Assembly: GCF_013410545.1 (NCBI RefSeq)
Contig: NZ_JACCFV010000001.1
Span: forward strand, 3,844,001 to 3,908,000
Direction of reading: 5' to 3'
Origin: Pseudoclavibacter chungangensis
GTDB taxonomy: Bacteria > Actinomycetota > Actinomycetes > Actinomycetales > Microbacteriaceae
DNA length: 64,000 nt
The translations under genes and the position numbers were made by a program. Positions 1-8,998 of the stretch are shown here, piece after piece. Numbering within the stretch: the first letter of the stretch is position 1; the number at the start of each line of letters is the position of its first letter. The notes below the pieces were generated by a model. The model searched no databases. It had not been told where the DNA came from and saw nothing but the letters and a program-made list of their open reading frames with translations.

Positions 1-323
1 CCGTCCGCCTCGTCCGCGGGCACGACATCCGCGTGCGCCATGAGCACGAGCGGCGCTGTCGGGCGCGCCCCGGCCGCCGTACCGCCGCCCGGCAGGTGCC
101 ACAGCCGCCCGGTGCGACCGATCGTCCGCACGGTGGTGGCGGCGTGGAGTCGTGGATACATCTCGGACAGCACGGCGTGCAGTTCGGCGATGTGCGCGGC
201 ATGGGCGCGGGCGTGCGTCGTGGCATCGACGCCCGTGGGGGAGGCGGAAACGGTGGGGATGCGGATCAGTGCGGCGAGGTGCTCGGCGGCGAGCGGGCCG
301 GCGTCGACATCGGAGCTCGACAT
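1..323 (-). CDS. M20-family metallopeptidase, N-terminal part (cut by window start)
   Basis: The minus-strand frame from ATG at 323 runs off the window after 107 codons. An N-terminal LAALIRIPTVS segment and, near residues 92-107, LVLMAHADVVPADEAD match the opening of M20 zinc peptidases/deacylases; H97 and D99 would be the first zinc ligand and its neighbouring catalytic Asp. The family hydrolyses peptide or N-acyl amide bonds in the cytosol; substrate cannot be told from this part. It is divergent from the MFS permease at 382, with about 58 bases between the starts. The catalytic and dimerisation domains lie outside the window. Confidence 0.8.
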   Translation of the reverse strand, partial: MSSSDVDAGPLAAEHLAALIRIPTVSASPTGVDATTHARAHAAHIAELHAVLSEMYPRLHAATTVRTIGRTGRLWHLPGGGTAAGARPTAPLVLMAHADVVPADEAD

Positions 324-381
324 GGACCGAGCCTAGGGGCAACCAGGGACCTGGCCTACGCTGGTCGCGGAGAGGATGCGG

Positions 382-1677
382 ATGTCGAAGCTGTCCCCGG
401 CGACGACACACGATCCGGCGCGTGCGGCCGTCCCCCTCGGCCCCTTCGCCGTCGTCGTGTCGACCCTTGCGCTGCTCGCGGTCGCGGCGTGTCTTCGGCC
501 TCCGATCACGTCGTTCGGCCCCGTCGTCTCGCGCGTCGCGAGCGAGACGGGCCTCGGGGCCGCGGAGCTGGGACTGCTCGGCGCGCTGCCCGTGATCGGC
601 TTCGCGCTCGTCTCCCCCGTCGTCGCCCCCATCGCGCGGCGCTTCGGCGACGGGCGCACCGTGCTGGTCGCCATCGTCGTGCTCGTCGTCGGGCTCGGCC
701 TGCGGTTCCTGCCCTCGCTCGCGTCGCTGTGGGTGGGTACCGCACTCGTCGGTGTCGGCATCGCGGTCGGGAACGTCCTGCTCCCCGCGCTCGTGAAGCG
801 CGGCTTCCCCGCGCACCTCGCCCTCGTGACGGGGCTCTACACCGCCGTCATGGGGACGTTCGCGGCACTCGGTTCCGGTCTCTCGGTCCCCATCGCCGAG
901 GCCACCGGCTCGTGGCGCCTCGCGATCGGCTGCTGGATCGCGCTCGCCGTCGTCGCGCTCGTGGCCTGGAGCGCGAGGCTCCGGAACGATGCGCGCAGCG
1001 GTGCGGTGGCACATCGGACGCGTGTCGCGGGAGCGGGTCGCGACGCCGCGACGGACGCGATGGTGGAGCGCGGCGCCCGGCCGCCCTCGGTGTGGGCTTC
1101 GCCCACGGCCTGGTGCGTCACCGCGTTCATGGGCCTGCAGTCGACCGGGTTCTACGTCACCGTGACGTGGCTCCCGTCCATCGAGATCGCGTCGGGCGTC
1201 TCCGAGCGGGCCGCGGGGTGGCACCTGTTCCTGTGCCAGGTGGTCGGCATCTTCGCGGGGCTGCTCGTCTCGACGCGGCTCGGGCGGACGACCGATCAGC
1301 GGGCGATCGCGGCGCTCGCGGGCGTGCCGCTCGTCGTCGCGTGCATCGGGCTCGTGTTCGCACCGGGCGCCGTCGTCCTGTGGGCCGTGCTCATCGGCAT
1401 CACGCAGGGGGCGACGCTCACGATCGCGCTCGCGCTCATCGGCCTGCGCTCGGCGTCGGCGGCCGACACGGCTCGGCTCTCGGGGATGGCCCAGGGGGTC
1501 GGATACGGCCTCGCCGCCCTCGGGCCCGTCGTGGCGGGCATCCTCCACGACGTGTTCGGCTCGTGGCACCCCGTCCTCTGGTTCGTCGTCGGCGCGACGG
1601 CCGTGCAGTCCCTCGCCGCGCTCGGCGCGGGCCGCCCCCTCACCGTCGGTCACGAACGGACGGAGGTCCGCGCATGA
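382..1677 (+). CDS. MFS transporter, CynX/NimT type
   Basis: A 431-residue polytopic membrane protein with about 12 hydrophobic segments and the CynX/NimT-like opening (LRPPITSFGPVVSRV around residues 37-51). A charged linker near residues 205-235 separates two six-helix halves. CynX/NimT members move small anions or nitroimidazole-like compounds; the substrate here is unknown. ATG occurs at 376 and 382; a GGAGAGG Shine-Dalgarno at 369-375 sits directly against 376 but six bases before 382, so 382 is chosen. Its stop overlaps the next gene start as ATGA, implying translational coupling. Confidence 0.85.
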   Translation: MSKLSPATTHDPARAAVPLGPFAVVVSTLALLAVAACLRPPITSFGPVVSRVASETGLGAAELGLLGALPVIGFALVSPVVAPIARRFGDGRTVLVAIVVLVVGLGLRFLPSLASLWVGTALVGVGIAVGNVLLPALVKRGFPAHLALVTGLYTAVMGTFAALGSGLSVPIAEATGSWRLAIGCWIALAVVALVAWSARLRNDARSGAVAHRTRVAGAGRDAATDAMVERGARPPSVWASPTAWCVTAFMGLQSTGFYVTVTWLPSIEIASGVSERAAGWHLFLCQVVGIFAGLLVSTRLGRTTDQRAIAALAGVPLVVACIGLVFAPGAVVLWAVLIGITQGATLTIALALIGLRSASAADTARLSGMAQGVGYGLAALGPVVAGILHDVFGSWHPVLWFVVGATAVQSLAALGAGRPLTVGHERTEVRA

Positions 1678-2597
1678 CGAGATCGGAGGCGATGCTGCCC
1701 GCGGGCGATCAGGGGCTCCGGCGTCGACGACACACGTCCCGGCCGCACACCGCGACGGGCGTCGAACGCTACGCCGAGCACTTCGCGCGGCTCTTCCGGG
1801 CCGAACCGGTCGTCCTCGGTGCGCCCTACGACGGAACGATCGGCGTGCTCTCCTACGTGCACGGCGGTGTCGCGTCGGTCGTCTCGCTCGGGCTGTCCGA
1901 CCGTGAACTCCCGGGCGGTGCGCGCGTCGAGCTCCTGTGCGAGGTGCTCGAGGACCACGCGCCCGCGGCGGAGGTCGCGATCCGCATCGCGATCCGGCGC
2001 GTGCTCGGCGAGCTCGGTGCGAGGCCGGGTCCGCTCGGTTCGGGCGACGTGTGGATCAACGCCGTCCCGATCATCAGCGGCACGAACATGCAGGGGATGA
2101 TCGCGCTCGACCCGAGCTGGCACGTCCGTGACGACGTCGTTCGCGATGAGGCGGGCGACGAGTACGGGATCGTGCAGGAGATCGTGATGCTCACGACGAC
2201 GGAGGCCCGGCGCATCGCGCACGACGGGTTCGAGGCGTTCCGCACGGCCTCGGCGGCGACGCCCGCGGCCCGTCTCGACGTCCTGCGCGGTGATCTGGTC
2301 GGGCCGCCCGCGACACTCCCGGATGTCGCGTGCATCGTGACGCGACACCTCCACGAGGCACCGGTCGGATGGTTGCAGCGGGATCTCGGCGGGCAGTTCC
2401 TCGCCACCTCGCTGACGGAGTCGGAGGCGGACCTCGCCGATCCGGCCACGTTCGAGACGTGGCCGCTGCGCGCGGTCGTGGGCGGCACCCCCGAGCTCCG
2501 CGCGTTCGCGATCCGTGCACAGCCCGGCGATTACGCGCGTCGGGAGCCCGAGGGATGGCGATACGGGCGACTCGCGGGCGCCGACGAGGACGCGTGA
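1674..2597 (+). CDS. Suppressor-of-fused (SUFU)-like domain protein, copy 1
   Basis: A 307-residue soluble protein. The stretch SVVSLGLSDRELPGG followed by VELLCEV, and the later EIVMLTTTEA, resemble the core of bacterial SUFU-like domains (known mainly from immunity and scaffold roles), although no function is established for such proteins. No signal peptide or membrane segment is seen. The start at 1674 is fixed by the ATGA overlap with the upstream MFS gene. The C-terminal third (from about residue 215, ACIVTRHLHEAPVGWLQRD) resembles the C-terminal end of the next gene product (RKHLPIRWLQR), so the two genes are paralogues sharing both regions. Family assignment rests on pattern recognition only. 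Confidence 0.55.
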   Translation: MTRSEAMLPAGDQGLRRRRHTSRPHTATGVERYAEHFARLFRAEPVVLGAPYDGTIGVLSYVHGGVASVVSLGLSDRELPGGARVELLCEVLEDHAPAAEVAIRIAIRRVLGELGARPGPLGSGDVWINAVPIISGTNMQGMIALDPSWHVRDDVVRDEAGDEYGIVQEIVMLTTTEARRIAHDGFEAFRTASAATPAARLDVLRGDLVGPPATLPDVACIVTRHLHEAPVGWLQRDLGGQFLATSLTESEADLADPATFETWPLRAVVGGTPELRAFAIRAQPGDYARREPEGWRYGRLAGADEDA

Positions 2598-2757
2598 CGA
2601 GCGAGCGCGGACGCGTGGGCGGAGGCCTGACGGGGGGTTTGGTGTACCGTGTTTGTCTTCCCGACAACCGACCGGCGGCACCCGAAGCGCCGGCCGGCGA
2701 TTCTGCGTGGGGGAACGCGCATTGAATCTGTGCTTCGATGATGTTTCAGGGGGAAAC

Positions 2758-3876
2758 ATGACGATGGGGAGTGCCATGACGGTACCGCGGAAGGGCGCGG
2801 TGATCGATGTGTCGCTGCGGAGTGGGTCCGACGTGTTCGCGATCGACTTCGAACGGCGTTTCTCGGCCGTACCGACACTCGCGCCCGAGCGCATCGGCGG
2901 GCTCGTCTCGACCGCGCTCTACGAGGGCCACGGCACGGCGACCGTCGCGTCGCTCGGGCTGGAGCGCGTGATCTTCGCCGGCGAGGAGCCGCTCGAGGTC
3001 TACTGCGAGGTGCGCGCCGGGCAGCATGCCGCCGCCGCGGTCGCGGTCACGCGTGCGGTGCGCCGCATGGTCGAGGATCTCGGTGGCCCACTGCCGCTGC
3101 ACGACCCGTGGCTCGTGGCCCACCCGTTCGTGCCCGGAACGAAGTTGCACGGCATCGTCGCCGTCGACGCGGCGTGGCGCGGGATGGACATGGGGGTGTA
3201 CGACGCATCGGGTCGTCGGCGGGGTCGCGTGATCGAGCTCGTGTTGCTCACCGAGCACGAGGCGATCGCAGCGAGCGAGCACGGCTTCGGGGTGTTGTCA
3301 CAGGTCGCGTCGCAGCGGCCGGGCGCCTTCCGGGACATCCGCCGGAACGATCTCGTCGACCCGTCCGGGGCCATCGGGTTCGGGTGGCCTCGTCGTCGTC
3401 GCGATGACGAGCCCGCCGCGCTGCCGGACGAGGCGGGGGAGCCGTCGAGCGTCGCACCCGCCCCCGACGAGTCAGCCGCGCCCGTCGTGACCGCCCCGAG
3501 CGTGCGCGAGGAGCCGAGCACGGCGGGCGCCGGTGTGCCCGATGCCGGTGTGCCCGATGAGGAGCCGTCGGTGGCCACGGGGCTCGGGCCGATCGGCGAC
3601 GAGGTGCTCGGCATCCACATCCGGGTGTCGCGCTACGTGCGCAAGCACCTGCCGATCCGCTGGCTCCAGCGTGGCGAGGACGGCGTGTTCGTCGGCTGGA
3701 CGGCCGACGAACCCGAGGGCTACCTCGACGATCCCGACAACTTCGAGTGGTGGTCGCTCGGGGTCATCCTGTTCGAGCAGCCCGATCTCGAGCCGTACGC
3801 GACGAGCGCGCTGCCCGGGACGTACGCGAAGCGCGTGCTCAGTCACTGGGAGTACGGCACGCTCGGCGAGCGCTGA
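2758..3876 (+). CDS. Suppressor-of-fused (SUFU)-like domain protein, copy 2
   Basis: A 372-residue paralogue of the preceding protein. The SUFU-like core lies in residues ~20-190 (TVASLGLERVIFAGEE, LEVYCEV, IELVLLTEHEA). A Pro/Glu/Ala-rich low-complexity linker follows (residues ~210-275), and then a C-terminal block with PIRWLQRGEDGVF and GTYAKRVLSHWEYG that parallels the end of copy 1. ATG 2758 is chosen because AGGGGGA ends four to five bases upstream; ATGs at 2764 and 2776 are alternatives. The 160-base gap after copy 1 suggests its own promoter. The long linker distinguishes it from copy 1. Function unknown. Confidence 0.55.
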   Translation: MTMGSAMTVPRKGAVIDVSLRSGSDVFAIDFERRFSAVPTLAPERIGGLVSTALYEGHGTATVASLGLERVIFAGEEPLEVYCEVRAGQHAAAAVAVTRAVRRMVEDLGGPLPLHDPWLVAHPFVPGTKLHGIVAVDAAWRGMDMGVYDASGRRRGRVIELVLLTEHEAIAASEHGFGVLSQVASQRPGAFRDIRRNDLVDPSGAIGFGWPRRRRDDEPAALPDEAGEPSSVAPAPDESAAPVVTAPSVREEPSTAGAGVPDAGVPDEEPSVATGLGPIGDEVLGIHIRVSRYVRKHLPIRWLQRGEDGVFVGWTADEPEGYLDDPDNFEWWSLGVILFEQPDLEPYATSALPGTYAKRVLSHWEYGTLGER

Positions 3877-3917
3877 ACGCGCGCCCGTGCCGCGGCCCCG
3901 CACTGCCGCGTGGGGCC

Positions 3918-3933
3918 CGTGACCGTGGTCACG
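3918..3933. terminator. Perfect palindrome in convergent gap
   Basis: CGTGACC-GT-GGTCACG is a 16-base inverted repeat lying between the convergent ends of the SUFU-like gene (3876) and the EamA gene (4148). No T-tract follows, so it may be a weak or Rho-assisted terminator, or a protein site. Nothing else is seen in 3877-4147. Confidence 0.3.
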
Positions 3934-4147
3934 ACCTGCCGCAGCACCGGCAACGGCGGGCTGCGACCGAGAGGCACGGAGCGACGACGAAACCCTCGTC
4001 GTGCAGGATGCCGAGGTCAGCGCGGCGGGGCCTGCCACGGGGAGTGTCGTGCGAGGTCGCGAGCGAGGGGCGGGTCGGCGGGCAGTGATCGGCCCGCGCC
4101 GACTCGATCGCCACGCACGTGTCGCAGGGCGTGTGCCGTCAGACGTG

Positions 4148-5074
4148 TCACACAGGCGTCCCGAACGCGATGACGGCGATCGCGATCGTCGCGACTCCGG
4201 TCGCGAGGATCCGCCGCCGACCGAGGGGCTCGTGCAGGACGACCGCGGCGGCGAGCGCGGTCCAGATCAGGCTCGAACTGCGCACCGCCGAGACGACGCC
4301 GAGCGGCGCGTGCAGCGTCGCGTACAGGCCGAGGAGCGTGGAGAGCGGAATGAGCATCGCGAGGCACACGATGGGGCCGGGCGTTCGTCGGAGGAGCTCG
4401 AGTCCGCGCACCATCCCGCTCGGCCCCGCGACGGCCGAAAGGAGGACGCACTGGGTGCAGGCCGCCACGCCGTAGTACAGGGGCGGGTCGACACCCGCCG
4501 ACGCGACCGCCCAGCCGTCGAAGGTCGTGTAGGCGGCGGTCGTCACGGCGATGGCGACGCCCCACATCGCGGTGCCGTGACGAGTTCGTGAGCTCGGCGA
4601 CGAGTCGGCACCGTCGTTCCGTGTGCGCGTCGCCGGCTCGAGCAGGAGCACGATGGCCACGACCATGACGGCGACGCCCGCGATCGCGATGCCCGAGATT
4701 GCCTGGCCGAGCAGGACGGCTCCCGCGACCGTGACGACGATCGTTGCGAGGCCGCGGGAGGCGGGGTAGACCGCGCTGACGTGCGCGGATCGGTAGGCAC
4801 GATCGAGCAGGACGGCATAGCCCGTGTGGAACGCGGTACTGACGGCAGCGAGCAGGACCGTCGTGCCGAGTGGCGCCGTGCCGGGACGTCCCGCTCCGTC
4901 GCCGGCGACAGTGGGGGCGAACACGACCGCGATCACGGGGGCGAGGGGGACGAGGGCGGCGACGTTGATGATCCACAGGGCGGGGACGCCGCTTCCGGCG
5001 AGCTTTCCCGCGAGCGTGTTCCAACCGGCATGCGCAACGGCCGAGGCGAGCGCGATCGCGATTCCGACGAACAT
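4148..5074 (-). CDS. EamA/DMT-family membrane transporter
   Basis: A 308-residue protein with about ten hydrophobic helices arranged as two EamA repeats (residues ~1-140 and ~165-305), a hydrophilic break at ~145-165, and the second-repeat signature LGRRRILATGVATIAIAV near the end. DMT proteins export metabolites or amino acids across the inner membrane; substrate unknown. ATG at 5074 starts MFVGIAIALASAVAHAGWN, a canonical family N-terminus. It is divergent from a WHG-type TetR gene, and an operator-like pair lies between the two starts, so TetR control of this exporter is likely (inference). Confidence 0.85.
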   Translation of the reverse strand: MFVGIAIALASAVAHAGWNTLAGKLAGSGVPALWIINVAALVPLAPVIAVVFAPTVAGDGAGRPGTAPLGTTVLLAAVSTAFHTGYAVLLDRAYRSAHVSAVYPASRGLATIVVTVAGAVLLGQAISGIAIAGVAVMVVAIVLLLEPATRTRNDGADSSPSSRTRHGTAMWGVAIAVTTAAYTTFDGWAVASAGVDPPLYYGVAACTQCVLLSAVAGPSGMVRGLELLRRTPGPIVCLAMLIPLSTLLGLYATLHAPLGVVSAVRSSSLIWTALAAAVVLHEPLGRRRILATGVATIAIAVIAFGTPV

Positions 5075-5092
5075 GGTTCTCCCCGACTCTGC

Positions 5093-5137
5093 GTAGACAA
5101 TGTCCGCATGGTAGACGCAAGCGTAGACACTGTCTAC
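5093..5137. promoter_or_regulatory. Double TetR operator between eamA-like and tetR genes
   Basis: GTAGACA-C-TGTCTAC is a perfect 15-base palindrome at 5123-5137. An imperfect copy GTAGACA-A-TGTCCGC lies at 5093-5107, exactly 30 bases upstream, with a further GTAGAC half-site at 5111. Thirty bases is about three helical turns, so dimers would bind the same face. The perfect copy lies inside the first codons of the TetR gene. Autoregulation and repression of the divergent exporter are inferred. Confidence 0.7.
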
Positions 5138-5713
5138 GACGGGGCAGGAGGGGTACGCGACACGCTCGTCGCGAACGCGGTGGAGCTCGTCGAGGAGCGT
5201 GGCCTGGCCGACTTCACGGGGCGCGAGGTCGCACGCCGCGCTGGCGTTTCCCACGGCGCCCCGAGACGGTACTTCCCGACGCTCGAGTCGCTCCTGGCCG
5301 CTGTCGCCGTGCGTGGGTTCGCGATGCTCGGGAATGACCTGGGGCATGCCGCCGGGGAGCTTCCCGAGACCGACGCGCGTGCGCGACTGATGGCCATCGC
5401 GCAGCGCTACGTCCGCTTCGCCGTCGACCACCCGGCGCTGTTCGAGGTCATGTTCCGCCACGACCTCCTCGCGAACTCGGGGCAGGGGCTGCGTGCGCAC
5501 TCCACCGACGTGTTCGCAGTCGCGCAGGGGGCGATCGCGGCGGTGATCGACGTCGAGGGAACGGACCTCGTCGCAGAGCGGACGGCCGTCGACCTGTGGG
5601 CGGGGATCCACGGCCTCGCCACCCTCGTGGCGCGGCGCGCGATCGAGGTCATCGCGACCGATCCGGTCGAGGTGCTCGTCGAACGACAGGTGCGCGCACA
5701 CCTCGGAGCGTGA
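5108..5713 (+). CDS. TetR-family regulator with WHG C-terminal domain
   Basis: A 201-residue regulator. The N-terminal TetR helix-turn-helix spans residues ~16-62 (ELVEERGLADFTGREVARRAG, then HGAPRRYFPTLESLLAAV), and the C-terminal ligand domain carries LWAGIHGLATLV, the WHG motif. ATG 5108 has no Shine-Dalgarno, so the mRNA may be leaderless, which is common in actinobacteria; the alternative is a downstream GTG, which would leave the whole operator upstream of the gene. It probably represses itself and the divergent EamA exporter through the palindromes at 5093-5137. The inducer is unknown. Confidence 0.85.
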   Translation: MVDASVDTVYDGAGGVRDTLVANAVELVEERGLADFTGREVARRAGVSHGAPRRYFPTLESLLAAVAVRGFAMLGNDLGHAAGELPETDARARLMAIAQRYVRFAVDHPALFEVMFRHDLLANSGQGLRAHSTDVFAVAQGAIAAVIDVEGTDLVAERTAVDLWAGIHGLATLVARRAIEVIATDPVEVLVERQVRAHLGA

Positions 5714-5758
5714 GGCGACGTCGGCCCGCGGTGATGCGAGTGATCAGCGAACCGCCCG

Positions 5759-8008
5759 TCAGGGCTTCCCGCGCGAGAGCGCTGAGGGCCACCAGACGAC
5801 GCGACCGAGGTCGTGCACGAGTGCGGGCACGAGCAGGGTGCGCACGACGAGCGTGTCGAGGAGCACACCGAACGCGACGATCACCGCGAGCTGCAGCAGG
5901 AACAAGATCGGGATGACCCCCAGGGCCGCGAACGTCGCGGCGAGCACGATCCCGGCCGATGTGATGACGCCGCCCGTGATCGCGAGTCCGCGCATGACGC
6001 CCTCGCGCGTGCCGTGGGCGAGCGATTCCTCGCGCACCCGCGTCATGAGGAAGATGTTGTAGTCGATACCGAGCGCGACGAGGAACACGAACCCGAAGAG
6101 CGGTACGGCCGGGTCGGCGCCGGGTAGATCGAGCACGTGGTTGAAGACGAGGGCCGAGACGCCCATCGCGGTGCCGAACGACAGGACGGTCGTGAGGACG
6201 AGCAGCACGGGCGCGAGGATCGAGCGCAGCAGCAGCATGAGGATGAGCATGATGACGACGAGCACGAGCGGGATGATGAGGTTCCGGTCGTGGATCGAGG
6301 CCTCGTTCGTGTCGATCGCCGTCGCCGTGACGCCGCCGATGAGGATCTCCTGACCACCCGTCGCCCCGATGTCGTCGAGGGTGGCGCGGATCTGCCGCAC
6401 CGTGGCCTCGGCCTGCGCCGAGTCGGCCGCATCGGTGAGCGTCGCCTGCACGAGCACGTCGCCGTCGACGACGGTCGGTTCGGGGGCGGGGGTGCCGGGC
6501 GGGCCGAACGCCTGCACGCCGTCGGTCGTCACCGTCGCGGAGCCCGAGGGGGAGTCGGCGCTCGTGACCGCGACGCCCGAGACGCCCGGCTCGGCGAGAA
6601 GCGCCGCCGTGACCTCGTCGAACGCGTCCTGCGGCGCGACGACGTAGACGGGCGAGCCCGAGCCACCGGGGAAGTGCTCGCCGAGCGCGACCTGGCCGTC
6701 GCGCGCATCGCTCTCGCCGAGCACGAGGTCGCTCGCCGGTACGCCGTCGGCCTTCAACTGCAGGACGCCGAGGCATGCGACGGCGAGGACGATCGTCGTG
6801 ACGACCCAGATCGCTCGCGGGCGACGCTCGACGAGGCAGGAGAGCCGGGCCCAGAGTCCCGTCGTCGGGACGGCGTCCGTCTCCTGGTCGTGGTCGGCGT
6901 CGAACGCGGTCCGGCGCGGCCAGAACGCGACGCGACCGGCCCAGTAGAGGAGTGCCGGGAGGAGGGTCAGGGCCGAGAGCATCGCGAAGACGATGCCGAT
7001 CGCGGCGACCGGGCCGAGCGTGCTGTTCGACTTCAGGTCGCTCAGCAACAGGCACAGGAGGCCCGCGATGACGGTGCCACCGGATGCCGCGATCGGCTCG
7101 ATCGAACCACGGAGGGCCGCCCACGTCGCGTCCCACTTCGTGCGGTGGGTGACGAGCGCTTCGCGGTAGCGAGCGACGTAGAGCAACGAGTAGTCGGTGG
7201 CCGCGCCGATGACGAGGATGAACAGGATGCCCTGCGTCTGGCCGCTCAGCAGCAGCACGCCCCACTTCGCGAGCCACCACACGGTGAGCAGCGCGGCGCA
7301 GAGGGCGAAGACGCTCGTGCCGAGCACGAGGAACGGCAGGAGCGGCGATCGGTACACGATGACGAGGATGACGAGCACCGCGAGGAGGGCGACGAGCAGG
7401 AGTAGGCCGTCGATGCCGGCGAACGCCGCCGACAGGTCGCTCGCGAACCCCGCGGGGCCCGTGAGGTGCACCGTCACGCCGTCGGGCGCGCCCTCCACGG
7501 CAGCGGCGCGGAGCGCGTCGGCCTCGTCGCCGACGTCGCCGCCGCGGTCGAGCGGCACGAACATCTGCACGGCGAGGCCGTCCTCGGAGGGGATGGGCGG
7601 CGATGATTCGCCGACGCCATCGACGTCGGTGAGTGCCGCGACGGCGTCGTCGATGCCCCGGAGCTGTGCGTCGGTGAGCGGGGCCGCGGACGTGTAGACG
7701 AGGATCGCGGGGATCGCGTCGGTGCCGTTGAAGGCGGGCAGCAGCTCCTGCACGCGCGTCGCGTCGGCGCTCGTCGGCAGGTAGTTCGTCTGGTCGTTCG
7801 AGGACACCTCGCCGACCTTGCCGAAGTAGGGGCCACCGATGGACCCGGCGGCGAACCACGCGCCGATGAGCAGCACGGCGGCGACGACGCGAATCCATGT
7901 CGCGAGCTGCGGCCCGCGGCGCATGCCGCGCGCGAGCCCCGTCCCGGCGGGCGAAGCGGTGGGGGCTGGTGCCGGGTCGGTGGACGAGGGTGAAGCAGTG
8001 TGGTCCAT
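5759..8008 (-). CDS. MMPL-family (RND-like) transporter
   Basis: A 749-residue membrane protein with the MMPL duplicated plan: TM1 at ~40-56, a periplasmic-type domain to ~195, five helices from ~200, a cytosolic loop, then a second TM/loop/TM set. TDYSLLYVAR (271-280) and GIDYNIFLMTR in the second half are the conserved Asp-Tyr proton-relay motifs. MMPL proteins export lipids or lipophilic drugs using the proton gradient, and actinobacteria use them for envelope lipids. The first 35 residues are Pro/Ala/Thr-rich and cytosolic. It stands alone downstream of a convergent TetR gene (5713); regulation is not evident. Confidence 0.9.
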   Translation of the reverse strand: MDHTASPSSTDPAPAPTASPAGTGLARGMRRGPQLATWIRVVAAVLLIGAWFAAGSIGGPYFGKVGEVSSNDQTNYLPTSADATRVQELLPAFNGTDAIPAILVYTSAAPLTDAQLRGIDDAVAALTDVDGVGESSPPIPSEDGLAVQMFVPLDRGGDVGDEADALRAAAVEGAPDGVTVHLTGPAGFASDLSAAFAGIDGLLLLVALLAVLVILVIVYRSPLLPFLVLGTSVFALCAALLTVWWLAKWGVLLLSGQTQGILFILVIGAATDYSLLYVARYREALVTHRTKWDATWAALRGSIEPIAASGGTVIAGLLCLLLSDLKSNSTLGPVAAIGIVFAMLSALTLLPALLYWAGRVAFWPRRTAFDADHDQETDAVPTTGLWARLSCLVERRPRAIWVVTTIVLAVACLGVLQLKADGVPASDLVLGESDARDGQVALGEHFPGGSGSPVYVVAPQDAFDEVTAALLAEPGVSGVAVTSADSPSGSATVTTDGVQAFGPPGTPAPEPTVVDGDVLVQATLTDAADSAQAEATVRQIRATLDDIGATGGQEILIGGVTATAIDTNEASIHDRNLIIPLVLVVIMLILMLLLRSILAPVLLVLTTVLSFGTAMGVSALVFNHVLDLPGADPAVPLFGFVFLVALGIDYNIFLMTRVREESLAHGTREGVMRGLAITGGVITSAGIVLAATFAALGVIPILFLLQLAVIVAFGVLLDTLVVRTLLVPALVHDLGRVVWWPSALSRGKP

Positions 8009-8551
8009 GAGGCCGGGGCCCTCCGTCCGATGCGGCCGGACGCCCGGCGACGAGCACGAAGTCTAGTCGCCGGCGCGAAGCGGATCCGGCGGGCCCGGCG
8101 TTCGTGCCGACTCGTTGGCGGGGCCTTCGGATTTGCACGTGGGGCGCTCATGTTCTCCGAACTGAGCGGGTTGAGAGCCTCCAGGCGACCTTGACACATC
8201 GAACGAAGAGCCCGCGAACACCCGAGTCCGAGTGGTCGCGGCACAGCGAACGTTCGCGTCGTGTGCCATGTGTCGCACGCCGGGCCCGCGGTCGCGCAAG
8301 AGAGCACTGAGCGCGATGCATACGGTGTCAACGCCCGAATCGGAGGAAGGCACCTCTCGATGGAGCATTGCGACAGGTGGGCGAAGACGTGGGCACAGTG
8401 GCGCGGTCGTCACGAATCGGCCTCTCCCCGCGCGGTGGATGTCCGCTTCCTGAACCGGCGACCACCACCAACGATTTCGAGGAGGCGGCGACGCCGCGTA
8501 CGCGCGACGTGTCGCGGTCCGGTGTCACGCTGGCGCAGCACGGAGTATGAA
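8009..8551. other. Non-coding gap before ISL3 copy A
   Basis: About 540 bases between the MMPL start and the left inverted repeat of the ISL3 element. Several overlapping open frames exist on both strands but none has a credible start, composition or recognisable product. It must hold the MMPL promoter near 8010-8080. The rest may be debris left by an IS-associated rearrangement. Confidence 0.5.
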
Positions 8552-8575
8552 GGCTCATCGCAATCGAGGGTGTAG
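8552..8575. repeat. Left terminal inverted repeat of ISL3 copy A
   Basis: A 24-base terminal repeat starting GGCTCATCGCAA, overlapping the last codons of the transposase. It pairs with 16545-16568 with a single mismatch. Confidence 0.85.
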
Positions 8576-8957
8576 TAGCGGTTTGAAGCCGCCGGTCTCG
8601 AGTAGGCTCCGGGCGATGTAGTTGGTGAGGTTCCGGAAGCCCAGGGCGGAGCCGCGGAGATGTTCGAGGCGGCCGTTGATCGCCTCGGTCGGGCCGTTGC
8701 TGGTGCCGGGTCGGGCGAAGAACGCGAGCACGTCGGTGGCGCGCTGTTTCAATGTCCGGCCGAGGCGGCGGATCTCTGTGAGAGCGGCCGGGACGCCGCT
8801 GCTGACAGCATCGATCACCTGCCGCATCATCTCCTTCCCCTTGGTCTTGTCGGGTTCGCGGTAGGCAGCGACGATGCGTTGGTAGATGCCCCAGCTCGCT
8901 TCGACTTCGACGTGCTCCTCGATGGCGAACACCGCGTCGAGCCGTGCGGTCTGCTTC
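8555..8957 (-). pseudogene. ISL3 transposase, C-terminal fragment (separated by element insertion)
   Basis: This is the 3' part of the copy A transposase, about 133 codons. It begins, after the junction, with KQTARLDAVFAIEEHVEVE and contains the family signature IRRLGRTLKQ and TSNGPTEAINGRLEHLRG, whose Glu is the last DDE residue, and ends in the YIARSLLETGGFKP block. The same positions in the intact copies (40776-42128 and 42346-43665) read through continuously, which shows that about 310 residues are missing here and lie 6.6 kb away at 15544-16458. Not expressible as a functional transposase. Confidence 0.9.
8951..8957. repeat. attL core
   Basis: CTGCTTC is identical to 15544-15550 and is the only sequence shared by both junctions. 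It equals the 5' side of the tRNA-Gly anticodon stem-loop, the usual crossover place for tyrosine integrases. Confidence 0.75.
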
Positions 8958-8998
8958 CCAAGCAGATGGCGCGGGTTCGATTCCCGTCAGTCCCTCCA
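8951..8998 (+). tRNA. tRNA-Gly(CCC) 3' half, attP remnant (not a complete tRNA)
   Basis: The anticodon stem-loop CTGC-TTCCCAA-GCAG gives anticodon CCC (Gly). A variable loop follows, then a T-arm with loop TTCGATT closed by GCGGG/CCCGT, acceptor strand CAGTCCC, discriminator T and an encoded CCA at 8996-8998. The 5' half (D-arm and 5' acceptor strand) is absent: transposase coding sequence lies to the left. Such a 3' half is what an integrative element carries to rebuild its tRNA target after integration. It identifies the primary attB as a host tRNA-Gly(CCC) gene and this locus as a secondary site. Confidence 0.85.

Noticed and set aside
33..1673. Long plus-strand frame leading into the SUFU-like copy 1
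   Set aside because: Overlaps the MFS gene in another frame; the true start is the ATGA-coupled ATG at 1674.
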